A DNA stretch of 64,000 bases from Intestinimonas massiliensis (ex Afouda et al. 2020) (GCF_001244995.1 NZ_LN869529.1:1816957-1880956), one strand, 5' to 3'. Shown: positions 7,830 through 16,403, counted from the first letter of the stretch. Program-made: numbers and translations. Notes: a model not told the origin generated them from the letters alone.

Positions 7830-8963
7830 TTACTTCATGACCTCGCGTGCGATGACCATCTTCTGGACCTCGGAGGTGCCCTCGTAGATGGGGACGATGC
7901 GTGCGTCGCGGTACATGCGCTCGATGGGGTAGTCCCGCATGTAGCCGTAGCCGCCGTGGATCTGAAGGGCCTTGTTGGTGACCCAGACGGCGTTCTCAGA
8001 GGCGTAGTATTTGCACATGGCGGCCAGCTTGGACAGCGGCTGGCCGTTGTCGGCGGCGACGGCGGCCTCCAGGATGAGGGCCTTGGCGGCCTCGGTGCGG
8101 GTGGCCATGTCGGCCAGATACCACTGCAGGCCCTGGTTCTTTCCGATGGGCTTGCCGAACTGGACCCGCTCGCCCATGTACTTGACGGAGGCGGCGATGG
8201 CGGCCTCGCAGATGCCCAGCGCCTGGGCGGCCATGCCGATCCGGCCGCCGTCCAGCGCCATCATGGCGATCTTGAAGCCTTCGCCCTCCTTGCCCACCAG
8301 GTTGCTGCGGGGGACCCGGCAGTCCTCAAAGATCAGCTCGGAGATATCCGCGCCCCGGATGCCCATCTTCTCTTCCCGCTTGCCCACGGTGAAGCCGGGG
8401 GTGCCCCGGTCCACCACGATGGCGGACATGCCCTTGACGCCCTTCTCCGGCTCGGTGAGGGCGATGACCACCACATAGTCGCCCTCGGTGGGGCCCATGT
8501 TGGAGATGAAGCACTTGCTGCCGTTGATGACGTAGTCGTCCCCGTCCACCACGGCCTTGGTCTTGGCCGCGGCGGCGTCGGAGCCGGCGCCCGCCTCGGT
8601 GAGGGCGAAGGCGCCGATCTTACCCTCCACGGCGGCGGTGAGGTACTTCTGCTTCTGCGCCTCGGTGCCGTGCTTGAGGAAGATGTCGTTGACCAGGGTA
8701 TGCACGGCGATGACCTCCGCGGTGCTGGCGCACTGCCGGGCCAGCTCGGAGACCACCAGCACCTTGCACACGGTGTCCAGACCGGGCCCGCCGTACTCCT
8801 CGGGGACGTTCAGGGCGGTGAAGCCGATCTCGGCCATCTTCTCGATGATCTCCTTGGGGATGCGCTCCTCCCGGTCGATCTCGGCGGCGATGGGGGCCAG
8901 CTCGGACTCCGCAAAGTCCCGGGCCAGTTGCTGGATCATCTGTTGATCTTCGGTAAATTGCAT
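7830..8963 (-). CDS. Acyl-CoA dehydrogenase (short-chain, butyryl/propionyl type)
   Basis: A 377-residue flavoprotein of normal family length. Visible features: N-terminal helical domain, the FAD/substrate signature FALTEAGAGSDAAAA at about 125-140, QFGKPIGKNQ, and the C-terminal GGYGYMRDYPIERMYRDARI followed by YEGTSEVQKM, whose Glu is the catalytic base. It lies 66 bases after the CoA-transferase gene, with SD AGGAGG. In context it would reduce acryloyl- or crotonyl-type CoA made by the ammonia-lyases, or run in reverse. No etfAB genes are nearby, so electron transfer would rely on flavoproteins encoded elsewhere. Confidence 0.92.
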   Translation of the reverse strand: MQFTEDQQMIQQLARDFAESELAPIAAEIDREERIPKEIIEKMAEIGFTALNVPEEYGGPGLDTVCKVLVVSELARQCASTAEVIAVHTLVNDIFLKHGTEAQKQKYLTAAVEGKIGAFALTEAGAGSDAAAAKTKAVVDGDDYVINGSKCFISNMGPTEGDYVVVIALTEPEKGVKGMSAIVVDRGTPGFTVGKREEKMGIRGADISELIFEDCRVPRSNLVGKEGEGFKIAMMALDGGRIGMAAQALGICEAAIAASVKYMGERVQFGKPIGKNQGLQWYLADMATRTEAAKALILEAAVAADNGQPLSKLAAMCKYYASENAVWVTNKALQIHGGYGYMRDYPIERMYRDARIVPIYEGTSEVQKMVIAREVMK

Positions 8964-9028
8964 CGTGATTCCTCCTGTTTCTCCGTCCGCCTTTGGGGCG
9001 GCCGCCGCTTCCCATACCGGCTCAACGG

Positions 9029-10225
9029 TTAGATGACGCCCTCTGCCCTCAGCGCCGTCTCCTGCTCCGGCGTGAGGCCAAAGACCTCCCGGTTGTGCTG
9101 CCCCAGCGTGGGAGCGGGCGTGTAGACGCCTCCGGGGGTCTTGGACAGCTTGGCTACCACGCCCTGGACGGGCATATCGCCCAGCAGGGGGTGGGGCGTT
9201 GGGGTGTGGACCAGCATCTCGCGGGCCTTAATGTGGGGATGCTCGATGGCCTCCTTCATGTTGAGGACCGGGCCACAGGGAATGGCCACCTCGTCCATCA
9301 TGGCCTCCAGCTCTTTTTTGGTGTACTGTCTGACCCAGCCCCGGATCAGGTCCTGAAGGTCGGGGATGTAATTTTTGCAGCGGAGATCGTTGGTCTTGTA
9401 GCGGGGGTCCTCCAACAGCTCGGTGTGGCCGATGAGTTTGCAGAATTTCTCCCACAGGCGGTCGTTGCCCACGCCCAAAGCCACAAAGCCATCCCTGCAG
9501 GGATAGATGTCGAAGGGGCAGATGGAGGGGTCTACGTTGCCGTTGCGCTCGGGGACGACGCCGTGCATGACATAGTGGGGGATGGCGTTCTCCAGCAGGG
9601 AGAAGATGGTGTCCACCATGGACACATCCACCATCTGGCCGACGCCGGTCTTCTCCCGCTCATACAGCGCCACCATGGCGCCCACGAACTGGTAGATACC
9701 GGACACGTGGTCCGCTACAGAGGGCCCTACCTTTACCGGATCGGTCTCCTTGAAGCCGGTGAGGTTTACCATGCCGCCCATGGACTGGGCCACGATGTCG
9801 TAGCAGGGGCGGTGGCCGATGGGGCTGGTCTGGCCAAAGCCGGAGCCCGAGACGTAGATGATCCTGGGATTGATCTTCTGGATGGTCTCGTAGTCCACCT
9901 TCAGCTTTTGGGTCACGCCGCCCTTGAAGTTCTCGCACAGGAAGTCGGCGTCCTTCACCAGTTCGTAGAGCATGTTCAGACCTTTTTCGGTCTTGAGGTT
10001 CAGAGTGACGCCCTTCTTGTTGCGGTTGTAGTTGGCAAAAAAGCCGCTCTCGCCGGTCTTCTCGTCTATGGGGCCCCAAGTGCGGCACTGCTCTCCGTCC
10101 GGGGTCTCGATCTTGATGACCTCTGCGCCGTAGTCTCCAAAAAACATGGTGCAGAAGGGTCCGCTCAGGGCGGTGGTCAGGTCGATCACCTTAAGGCCGT
10201 TCAGGGGCTTGTGATTGTTCGGCAC
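9029..10225 (-). CDS. Class III CoA-transferase (CaiB/BaiF family)
   Basis: About 398 residues. The start is GTG 10223-10225 (VPNNHKPLNGLKVIDLTTALSGP) because GGGAGG stands 9 nt upstream; a longer frame has no SD. Family marks are the N-terminal GLKVIDLTTALSGPF, GAEVIKIE, and LVKDADFLCENFKGG, where the Asp aligns with the aspartate that forms the acyl-enzyme anhydride. These enzymes move CoA between carboxylic acids. Eighteen bases separate it from the hotdog gene upstream. Inferred role: activate the incoming amino acid, or recycle CoA from the product thioester. Specificity cannot be read from sequence. Confidence 0.9.
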   Translation of the reverse strand: MPNNHKPLNGLKVIDLTTALSGPFCTMFFGDYGAEVIKIETPDGEQCRTWGPIDEKTGESGFFANYNRNKKGVTLNLKTEKGLNMLYELVKDADFLCENFKGGVTQKLKVDYETIQKINPRIIYVSGSGFGQTSPIGHRPCYDIVAQSMGGMVNLTGFKETDPVKVGPSVADHVSGIYQFVGAMVALYEREKTGVGQMVDVSMVDTIFSLLENAIPHYVMHGVVPERNGNVDPSICPFDIYPCRDGFVALGVGNDRLWEKFCKLIGHTELLEDPRYKTNDLRCKNYIPDLQDLIRGWVRQYTKKELEAMMDEVAIPCGPVLNMKEAIEHPHIKAREMLVHTPTPHPLLGDMPVQGVVAKLSKTPGGVYTPAPTLGQHNREVFGLTPEQETALRAEGVI

Positions 10226-10242
10226 GTTTCTTATCCTCCCGA

Positions 10243-10611
10243 TCAATAGGTCTCATAGACGAACTGAGTCACCGTACACAGGGGGGGATCGGCGAGCACG
10301 TCGATGGAGCTGGGGAAGGGGGGATCCTTGGGCACCTCTATGATCTTGTAAGCGCGGACCTCGATCAAAGACTTGTTGCCCTCGGTCTTTTTGATGCGGG
10401 CAATGTACTCCATGTAGTCGCCGGCGAACAGGGGCACATATAAGCGCACCTTCTTGACCTTCACACAGTGGCCGGTATTGCCGAAGGTCTTGGCCATCAG
10501 CCGGTTGGCGCAGTCGTTCATCAGGGTGATGCTCCGCGCGCCGTTGACCACCCCTCCGCCGTAAAATACGTCCCGATCCGACATTCTATATCTCATCGTC
10601 ACTGTTTCCAT
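10243..10611 (-). CDS. Hotdog-fold beta-aminoacyl-CoA ammonia-lyase-like protein, paralogue B
   Basis: A 122-residue hotdog protein of the 3-aminobutyryl-CoA/beta-alanyl-CoA ammonia-lyase family. It keeps the N-terminal signature RMSDRDVFYGGGVVNGARS and the GDYMEY strand. Where the complete paralogue at 17.5 kb has GDVGTELMVYVDGD and LFLGY, it has NDCANRLMAKTFGNTG. It also lacks the C-terminal KKDQRG tail and is shorter. It is the mirror image of paralogue A, which keeps what B has lost. SD AAGGAG lies 9 nt before ATG. The gene precedes the CoA-transferase and is separated from paralogue A by IS110. Family is fairly sure; activity alone is doubtful. Confidence 0.75.
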   Translation of the reverse strand: METVTMRYRMSDRDVFYGGGVVNGARSITLMNDCANRLMAKTFGNTGHCVKVKKVRLYVPLFAGDYMEYIARIKKTEGNKSLIEVRAYKIIEVPKDPPFPSSIDVLADPPLCTVTQFVYETY

Positions 10612-10644
10612 TCTATTGTTCTCCTTGTATTATAAAGTAGTAGT

Positions 10645-10864
10645 TATTAGAGCCCCTCTCCAAGGGCTATGTGCTACACTGTAAGGGATGCTGTGGATTG
10701 GTGTTGTCCTCCTACCAGAAGATGGTTTAAGAAAGGTTCCAACCACAGCCCTTTGCAGTTTTGTTAATCAGTTAAATACCGCCAGACGGTTTATGTGGAA
10801 CAAGGCTACAAGAGCAAAGTGTTCTGTGGAGCAGCATCACAATCTTACCGTTGGAGGTTTTATC
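10645..10864 (+). ncRNA. Candidate bridge-RNA region of the IS110 element
   Basis: In IS110-group elements a structured bridge RNA is made from the long non-coding end beside the transposase start; its loops pair with the target and donor DNA. This 220-nt stretch before ATG 10865 is the larger non-coding end, which favours the IS110 layout over IS1111. I did not fold it, and the position rests on family knowledge plus the lack of any other gene. Confidence 0.4.
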
Positions 10865-12043
10865 ATGGTAGTTTCTGTTGGCATTGATGTCTCAAAGGAC
10901 AAGCACGACTGCTTCATTCTCAACTCGGAAGGTGAAGTCCTGGCAGATGTGTTCACCATTCCCAACAACATGGATGGTTTTACCTGCCTGCTTCAGAAAA
11001 TCCGGGACTGCACCACATCCCAGGACAAAATAAGAGTAGGGCTTGAGGCGACCGGACATTACAGCTACAACATCCTTGGGTTTCTTCTTGACAACGGTCT
11101 GGCCACCTATGTCTTGAACCCTTTGCGCACCAATCTCTACAGGAAAAGTCTCAGCTTAAGAAAGACAAAGACTGACCGTGTGGATGCACGAACGATTGCA
11201 GCTATGCTTCTGTCCGATGTAGGCCTCAAGCCCTACACAGACACAGCATACCACAATGAGGAGCTAAAGTCACTCACAAGATACCGTTTCGACAAGGTGA
11301 AAGAACGAGCCAAACTGAAATGCTCTGTTTCCAGGCTGGTCTGCATCCTGTTCCCAGAGTTGGAAAATCTGGTACCGTCCCTCCATGGGGCTTCTGTCTA
11401 TGCCTTGCTGGAAGAGTTCCCTGGCGCCGTTCAGATCGCCGGGGCGCACCTGACACGACTGAAATCCCTTTTGACTGACGCCTCCAGAGGCCGTTACGGG
11501 CGGGACATGGCCCTGGACATCCGGGATGCTGCCAGGAATTCCATAGGCTCCAGAATGCCTGCCAAGTCCCTCGAATTGCAGCATACCATCCGGCTTATCC
11601 GGGAACTGGACGCTGAAATTGAGGAAATCGAAACAGAAATCCAAGCTATGATGGATGAACTGCACTCTCCGATCACGACCATTCCGGGCATTGGCTGTCG
11701 CATGGGGGCTATGATCCTTGCCGAGGTTGGGGACTTCTCCCGCTTTGAATCTCCCGACAAGCTGCTTGCCTATGCAGGGCTTTCACCATCGACCTACCAA
11801 TCCGGACAGCTCAAGAACTGCTATCCGCACATGGAAAAACGCGGCTCCAGATACCTTCGCTACGCCATTTACAACGCCACCAAGTATGTCTGCTTATGGG
11901 ACCCGGCCTTTGCGTCTTACCTTGCCAAGAAACGAGCGGAAGGCAAGCATTACAATGTTGCAATCTCCCACGCGGCCAAGAAACTGGTACGGCTCATCTT
12001 CGCTCTGGAGAAGTCCAGACAACCGTACCGTCTGGTAGCCTAA
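10865..12043 (+). CDS. IS110-family transposase (DEDD/bridge recombinase)
   Basis: The start is ATG 10865 (MVVSVGIDVSKDKHDCF), because GGAGG lies 9 nt upstream; the frame is open further but without SD. The 392-residue product has an N-terminal RuvC-like DEDD domain (GIDVSKDKHD, VGLEATGHY, KTDRVDARTIA). A coiled-coil middle follows. The C-terminal Transposase_20 domain has TTIPGIGCRMGAMILAE and YAGLSPSTYQSGQ, where the conserved catalytic serine is expected. The length is normal and I see no frameshift, so the element may be active. Confidence 0.93.
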   Translation: MVVSVGIDVSKDKHDCFILNSEGEVLADVFTIPNNMDGFTCLLQKIRDCTTSQDKIRVGLEATGHYSYNILGFLLDNGLATYVLNPLRTNLYRKSLSLRKTKTDRVDARTIAAMLLSDVGLKPYTDTAYHNEELKSLTRYRFDKVKERAKLKCSVSRLVCILFPELENLVPSLHGASVYALLEEFPGAVQIAGAHLTRLKSLLTDASRGRYGRDMALDIRDAARNSIGSRMPAKSLELQHTIRLIRELDAEIEEIETEIQAMMDELHSPITTIPGIGCRMGAMILAEVGDFSRFESPDKLLAYAGLSPSTYQSGQLKNCYPHMEKRGSRYLRYAIYNATKYVCLWDPAFASYLAKKRAEGKHYNVAISHAAKKLVRLIFALEKSRQPYRLVA

Positions 12044-12180
12044 CTTACTCTTGCTGGCATCCGGGGTCCTAACGGACCTCTACTTTGATATACTTTTTTT
12101 GAACCATCTGTTTTTGTACCACCGCCATTCATTTTGGGGGTTGACTTCTAATAGTTAATCTTTCTGATATAACGTTACGT

Positions 12181-12657
12181 CTACATCTCGCAGTCGTCTT
12201 CGGGGAAGTCCTCCAGAGGACGCCAGGGATTCTCCACCAGGCCGTCGGGCTGCTCGCCGCGCTGCAGGTGCTTCTTCACCACCAGGCGGACGTTGCCCTC
12301 GGTGCAGAGCACCGGCTTGTCAAACCAGACCATATCGCCGGGCTTGCAGTCGGTCCGGCCGGCGCGGGCGGCGGGGGTGGCCAGCTTATACACCTCGATA
12401 CGGCAGTCGCGTGAAGTGCCTCCCACATGGGTCATGGTGGCCTTATATTCCATCATGTCCCCCACAAATACATCCTCGTAGATTTCTACGTCGTGATAGC
12501 CCAGGCACAGAGACTCGTCGCCGTCGTTGAGGATCATCTGCTCGGTCTCCACGTCGCCGATGAAGTCGAACTGACGGCCAAATGGCACCAGTCCGTCCGG
12601 ATTATTGGCGTCCGCCGTGGTCATGTTGTAGCTCAGATAAGATATCTTTCTTGCCAT
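12181..12657 (-). CDS. Hotdog-fold beta-aminoacyl-CoA ammonia-lyase-like protein, paralogue A
   Basis: The 158-residue protein aligns almost without gaps to the full-length lyase at 17.5 kb through GDVETEQMILNDGDESLCLGYHDV, GDMMEY and VKKHLQRGEQ. The region matching HYVGGLVNGAR is replaced by NNPDGLVPFGRQ. It therefore keeps the DGD/LGY block and tail but lacks the Tyr-Gly-Gly-VNGA block, the reverse of paralogue B. An acidic C-terminal extension (FPEDDCEM) is extra. It follows the BrnQ carrier gene by 30 bases on the minus strand. IS110 now separates it from paralogue B. Likely a subunit of a heteromeric lyase; this is inference. Confidence 0.72.
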   Translation of the reverse strand: MARKISYLSYNMTTADANNPDGLVPFGRQFDFIGDVETEQMILNDGDESLCLGYHDVEIYEDVFVGDMMEYKATMTHVGGTSRDCRIEVYKLATPAARAGRTDCKPGDMVWFDKPVLCTEGNVRLVVKKHLQRGEQPDGLVENPWRPLEDFPEDDCEM

Positions 12658-12687
12658 GATGCTTGTTCCTCCTTAAAAATGGTCAAT

Positions 12688-14052
12688 TTATGCGTCCGCT
12701 GCGCTTTTCAGAGGGGGATCCGTCTGTTTTTCCCGGTAGGCAAACCAACCAATGATGAAAGCCAGGATGGTAAAGGGCACCCAAGCCAGGGACACGTCGG
12801 CAAAGGGGAGCTTCAGATAGAGATCGCAAATCCCGCCGGGATTGGCGTCAAGTTTTACAAAGTATTTCCATATCATATCCAGAGCGCCGAATATCACTGA
12901 GGCATACATCGCCCAGCGTGCGGCCAGCGTCTGCCGGGGGGACATGGCGTTGGGGCACAGCGCGTAGTAGAGCACCAGCACGATAGCGGGGGGATAGATA
13001 CCGTCCAGGATGGGGCCCAGCAGAGAGAGAATGTTGGTCAGGCCCAGGCTGCCGAAGATGATGCTCAGGACTACCATAATCAGTGACCACTGCTTGTAAT
13101 TGAGTCTTTCATGACTCACTTCCACGAAAAACTCAGCGCAGCCGGAGGTCATGCCGATGGCGGTGGTCAGGGCGGCCAGGAAGAGCGCCATGGAGAAGAG
13201 GATCCCGCCCACCTTGCCATACAAGATGGCAGCCACGGCGGTGTAAAGGGCCGTGTAGCTCAGATCCAGCGTACCGCCGGTGTTGGCCCCGATGATCATA
13301 TGGGCCAGGTGGGTGCAGCTTAGCATGGCCAGACCCACAATGCCCACGCGGACCATGTTCTTGCTCATGCGATCATGGGCGACGCCCTTGTTCTCCAGGG
13401 TTTTGAGGATCACCACGCCGAAGATGAGGGCGCACAGGATCTCCGCGGTGGCGTAGCCGTTGGTGAAGCCGTAAGCGAAGGCGTTGCCCTCATAGGACTT
13501 CGCCACCGGCGCGGCAATGGGATTGAGCAGTCCCTTTCCGACCACGGCCACCACAATGATCAGCAAAATGGGGAACAGGATGGCGGAGATGCGGTCCATG
13601 GCCTTTCCGGGGTTGGCCAGGAAGAAGTAGGTCACAATATAGAATAGAATGGTGAAGATGATGAGGGGCAGCTTGGAAGTGGGGTTGAGCCCAAATGCCT
13701 GGACGATGGAATCCCAGGAAGCCGCGCTCATACGGGGGATGGCGTAGAGGGGCCCCAGCACCACGATGGTCAGGCAGGTAAAGAACGCTCCAAAGCGGTT
13801 CCCAACGAGCCGGCCGGTCATTTGACTGTAGGATTGGTTGGATTTTGCCAGCGCGACATAGGCGACCAGCACCAGCAGGATGGCAGTGATGAAGGCTCCG
13901 ATGAAGGCCAGCGGCCAGGAGCTTCCGCTCTCTTTGCCCCAGTTCATGGGCCACACCATACTGGATGCGCCAAAATGCATGGAAAACAGGGCTCCGCCGG
14001 TCATAAACAGGGCTACGGGGTTCAGGTCTCCGTGTTTGTTCAGACTGCTCAA
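12688..14052 (-). CDS. brnQ: BrnQ-type branched-chain amino acid:cation symporter
   Basis: A 454-residue polytopic protein with about 12 hydrophobic segments. The N-terminal signature GGALFSMHFGASSMVWPMNWG and the PRMSAASWDSIVQAF loop belong to the LIVCS family, which imports Leu/Ile/Val with Na+ or H+. The start is TTG 14050-14052, with GGGAGG eight nt upstream. It heads the minus-strand gene series and is divergent from a MerR gene. Given the neighbours, the real substrate may be another small aliphatic amino acid such as beta-alanine or aminobutyrate; that is inference from context only. Confidence 0.82.
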   Translation of the reverse strand: MSSLNKHGDLNPVALFMTGGALFSMHFGASSMVWPMNWGKESGSSWPLAFIGAFITAILLVLVAYVALAKSNQSYSQMTGRLVGNRFGAFFTCLTIVVLGPLYAIPRMSAASWDSIVQAFGLNPTSKLPLIIFTILFYIVTYFFLANPGKAMDRISAILFPILLIIVVAVVGKGLLNPIAAPVAKSYEGNAFAYGFTNGYATAEILCALIFGVVILKTLENKGVAHDRMSKNMVRVGIVGLAMLSCTHLAHMIIGANTGGTLDLSYTALYTAVAAILYGKVGGILFSMALFLAALTTAIGMTSGCAEFFVEVSHERLNYKQWSLIMVVLSIIFGSLGLTNILSLLGPILDGIYPPAIVLVLYYALCPNAMSPRQTLAARWAMYASVIFGALDMIWKYFVKLDANPGGICDLYLKLPFADVSLAWVPFTILAFIIGWFAYREKQTDPPLKSAADA

Positions 14053-14354
14053 ATAACATTCCTCCCTTGTTTGCCTTTTTGTGGATGTCCGCGAACAATT
14101 CGTATGCTAGCCGTTACAGCAGATGGAAAGTCAACTCTTTTTTACGTAAAAATAAATGGTGAGTTTCCAAACTATTTCCAGAAGTCTCCTGTTGCAGTAG
14201 GGTTCTTTTGTGGATTTTTATCTTAGGAATATTAATTTATTGGAAAATTTGTTATTGAAACACACAGAAAATATGGATATTATATATTATAAATTATGTA
14301 AAGAGGCATGGCACTTCCCCGCAATACTTCGACCGACCGTAAGGAGGGATTTCT
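14053..14354. other. AT-rich divergent regulatory region between brnQ and merR
   Basis: Three hundred bases without a gene. It is much more AT-rich than its surroundings, especially 14130-14310. It contains the predicted brnQ promoter and the SD GGAGGG that fixes the MerR GTG start. It is the likely operator site for the adjacent MerR protein. Confidence 0.6.
14104..14134 (-). promoter_or_regulatory. MerR-type promoter for brnQ (19-bp spacer)
   Basis: On the minus strand TTGACT (14134-14129) and TAGCAT (14109-14104) are 19 bp apart. This over-long spacing is typical of promoters that MerR proteins activate by DNA distortion. The spacer includes the imperfect dyad GCTGTAACGGC. The predicted start lies about 45 nt before the brnQ TTG. 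Confidence 0.5.
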
Positions 14355-15248
14355 GTGGTTCCCGAAGACGACTGCTACTCTATCGGAAAGGTTGCCGGAC
14401 TGTGCAACACCCCTGTAAAAACGCTGCGGTATTACGATGAAATCGGTCTGCTCAAGCCCACGTACCGCCGTGAGGAGAGCAATTACCGCTATTACAGCAA
14501 GGAACAAATGAACACGCTGCTGGTGATTCGCCGTCTGCGTGCCCTCGGTTTTAATCTCAAGGAGGTTCAAAGCCTGATCGAGGACACCAGTCTGGACTTT
14601 ATCGAGAGCATGATGACTGCTAAGCAGGCAGAGCTCAACGAGGAAATCCGCATGCTTCAGGCCAAGCAGCAGACCATCTCCTCTCTGTTGGGCCGGGTCC
14701 GGCTGGGCCGCGAGATCATGGCGCAGCATCGCTCGGAGGTAGGGCCGGACCTGTCCCGGCACTCCACCCCCATTCAAGTCGAGTACATACCCGAAGGACA
14801 ATTGCTTTACTCCCGCCAGCTTATGAAGCAGTACCGCAATGCGGACGTCTCCTTCTCCCGTTGGATTGACATTCTGGAGCAATGCACCGCCCTGGGCATC
14901 CCGCTGGAGAGCCCTATCATTGTCACCTTTTATGGGGAGCTGCTGGGGCAGTTCCTAATGAAGGACTGTGATGTGGAATTCGGTGTGCTCATTGGGCAGA
15001 ACGCCGTATTGCCCGAGATTGAGAATGTGCGCAGTTGGGGCGGCACCTATGCAGCCACCGTCTATCACGTCGGGAAATACAGCGATATCGTCCGGAGCTA
15101 CATCACCCTTCTGCAGTGGATTAACCAGCACGGCTGCGAGGTGCTGGGCCCCCCCGCGGAACGGTTCATCATCTCTCCCCTGGAGGTAAAGGACGAGGGA
15201 CAGCATATCGTTCAGATCCTCATCCCCATCCGGCGCCCTGCCGCATGA
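14355..15248 (+). CDS. MerR-family regulator with GyrI-like effector domain (1)
   Basis: The 297-residue activator has an N-terminal MerR winged helix (YSIGKVAGLCNTPVKTLRYYDEIGLLKP) and then NYRYYSKEQMNTL. A dimerisation coiled coil spans about 75-120. The C-terminal GyrI/BmrR-like ligand pocket covers about 130-295. GTG 14355 is the start, with GGAGGG in front. It is divergent from brnQ, so control of the amino-acid/CoA cluster is the natural prediction. A close paralogue lies at 16.4-17.4 kb beside the complete ammonia-lyase gene. The effector is unknown; a pathway metabolite or CoA ester is possible. Confidence 0.85.
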   Translation: MVPEDDCYSIGKVAGLCNTPVKTLRYYDEIGLLKPTYRREESNYRYYSKEQMNTLLVIRRLRALGFNLKEVQSLIEDTSLDFIESMMTAKQAELNEEIRMLQAKQQTISSLLGRVRLGREIMAQHRSEVGPDLSRHSTPIQVEYIPEGQLLYSRQLMKQYRNADVSFSRWIDILEQCTALGIPLESPIIVTFYGELLGQFLMKDCDVEFGVLIGQNAVLPEIENVRSWGGTYAATVYHVGKYSDIVRSYITLLQWINQHGCEVLGPPAERFIISPLEVKDEGQHIVQILIPIRRPAA

Positions 15249-15492
15249 CCCGGGTTCTCCGCCATGCTCTCCGTTTGTCCGACAGATTGCCCCGGGAAGG
15301 CTGTAACGTCTTTTCAGGGCAATCTTCTTTTTTTACCCCTCTAGCCTGTCGAATCCGGAACCCTTCCATTTGCTGGAGTGTTTTTTGAAAATTGCACGGC
15401 GGGACGGTTGCAATCCATCGACATCCCATTGACCCTCTTGCAACTGGACCCGTTATAATAGCAGTGGATTCTTCAGGTCAGGAGGTACAATT

Positions 15493-16335
15493 GTGAATCA
15501 AACAAAGAAAGCCATGCTCACGATGCTGCTCACTGCCTTCTTGTGGAGTCTGGCGGGCGTCTTTATCAAACTGATTGAAATGGATGCGCTAGCCATCGTC
15601 TGCATGCGAAGCTTTGCAGCCTCACTGACTATGCTGTTTTTCATACGCCGCCAAAAACTTCCGTGGTCCTGGCCTATGTTGGGCGGCGCACTTTCCTATA
15701 TGGCCTTTACTTACTGCATCATCCTTTCCACCAAACTCACCACCTCGGCCACCGCCGTGATGATGCAGTACACCGCCCCGATCTATGTGGCCTTTTTCTC
15801 CTGGATGATCCTCAACGAGCGGGTCCGCCGCTCGGACTGGGTGTGTCTAGCCGTGGTGCTGGGCGGCATGTGCCTTTTCTTTCTGGATAAAATGGGCGGC
15901 GGCAGTATTCTTGGAAACGTCATTGCGCTGGGCAATGGCATCTCCTTCGCCCTTCTCTCCATCTTTCTACGCTTCCAAAAAGGCGGACACCCTGAGCAAT
16001 CCATCTTCCTGGGCGGCTTTCTCGCCTTTCTTATCGGCATTCCCTTCACTGTCCGGTCCTTTCAGTCTCAACTTCCCTCCCCCCGTGACATCGCTGTTCT
16101 TGTAATCGCCGGTATCGTAGTCACGATGGGTTACCGACTTTTCACCGAAGCCTCCAAGAGTCTGACCGCCCTGCAAACCGTGATGCTGCCTATTATCGAC
16201 CCTATTCTCAATCCCGTTTGGGTGTTCCTGGCCGTGGGCGAACGACCCGGCGCTGTCTCTCTTTGCGGCGGCGGCATTGTGCTGGCTGCCATCACCATCC
16301 GTTCCCTCCTGCTCATTCGCTCCCCGCAGCCCTAA
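15493..16335 (+). CDS. EamA/DMT-family transporter
   Basis: The 280-residue, ten-helix permease contains two EamA repeats (about 5-135 and 145-275), with typical segments LLTAFLWSLAGVFIKL, TSATAVMMQYTAPIYVAFFSWMIL and LTALQTVMLPIIDPILNPVWVFLAVGE. EamA proteins mostly export amino acids or other metabolites. GTG 15493 follows AGGAGG by 7 nt. It stands 244 bases after MerR 1 and convergent with MerR 2. Within this locus it could export an end-product or excess amino acid, but the substrate cannot be deduced. Confidence 0.85.
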   Translation: MNQTKKAMLTMLLTAFLWSLAGVFIKLIEMDALAIVCMRSFAASLTMLFFIRRQKLPWSWPMLGGALSYMAFTYCIILSTKLTTSATAVMMQYTAPIYVAFFSWMILNERVRRSDWVCLAVVLGGMCLFFLDKMGGGSILGNVIALGNGISFALLSIFLRFQKGGHPEQSIFLGGFLAFLIGIPFTVRSFQSQLPSPRDIAVLVIAGIVVTMGYRLFTEASKSLTALQTVMLPIIDPILNPVWVFLAVGERPGAVSLCGGGIVLAAITIRSLLLIRSPQP

Positions 16336-16403
16336 GACGCAGAAGCGGCCCGCTGCATGGCGGCAGGCCCTTGACCCCCAACATTCGTTCCATCCGCAAA
16401 AGC

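Larger units (their letters stand above)
10637..12162 (+). mobile_element. IS110-family insertion sequence (approximate ends)
   Basis: About 1.5 kb of visibly lower-GC sequence than its neighbours, with one transposase gene. About 220 nt of non-coding DNA lie on the left and 115 nt on the right. TAGTTATTAGA near the left edge and TCTAATAGTTA near the right edge form an imperfect subterminal inverted repeat (9 of 11), which I used to place the ends. There is no clear target duplication, as expected for this family. It sits between two minus-strand genes of one metabolic cluster and is transcribed opposite to them. End positions are uncertain by 10-20 bases. Confidence 0.75.

Noticed and set aside
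10629-10634. TATAAT on the minus strand just before hotdog gene B
   Set aside because: Transcription from it would start about 10622, inside the SD AAGGAG (10626-10621), so a normal message would lack its ribosome-binding site, and no -35 hexamer is visible at 16-18 bp.
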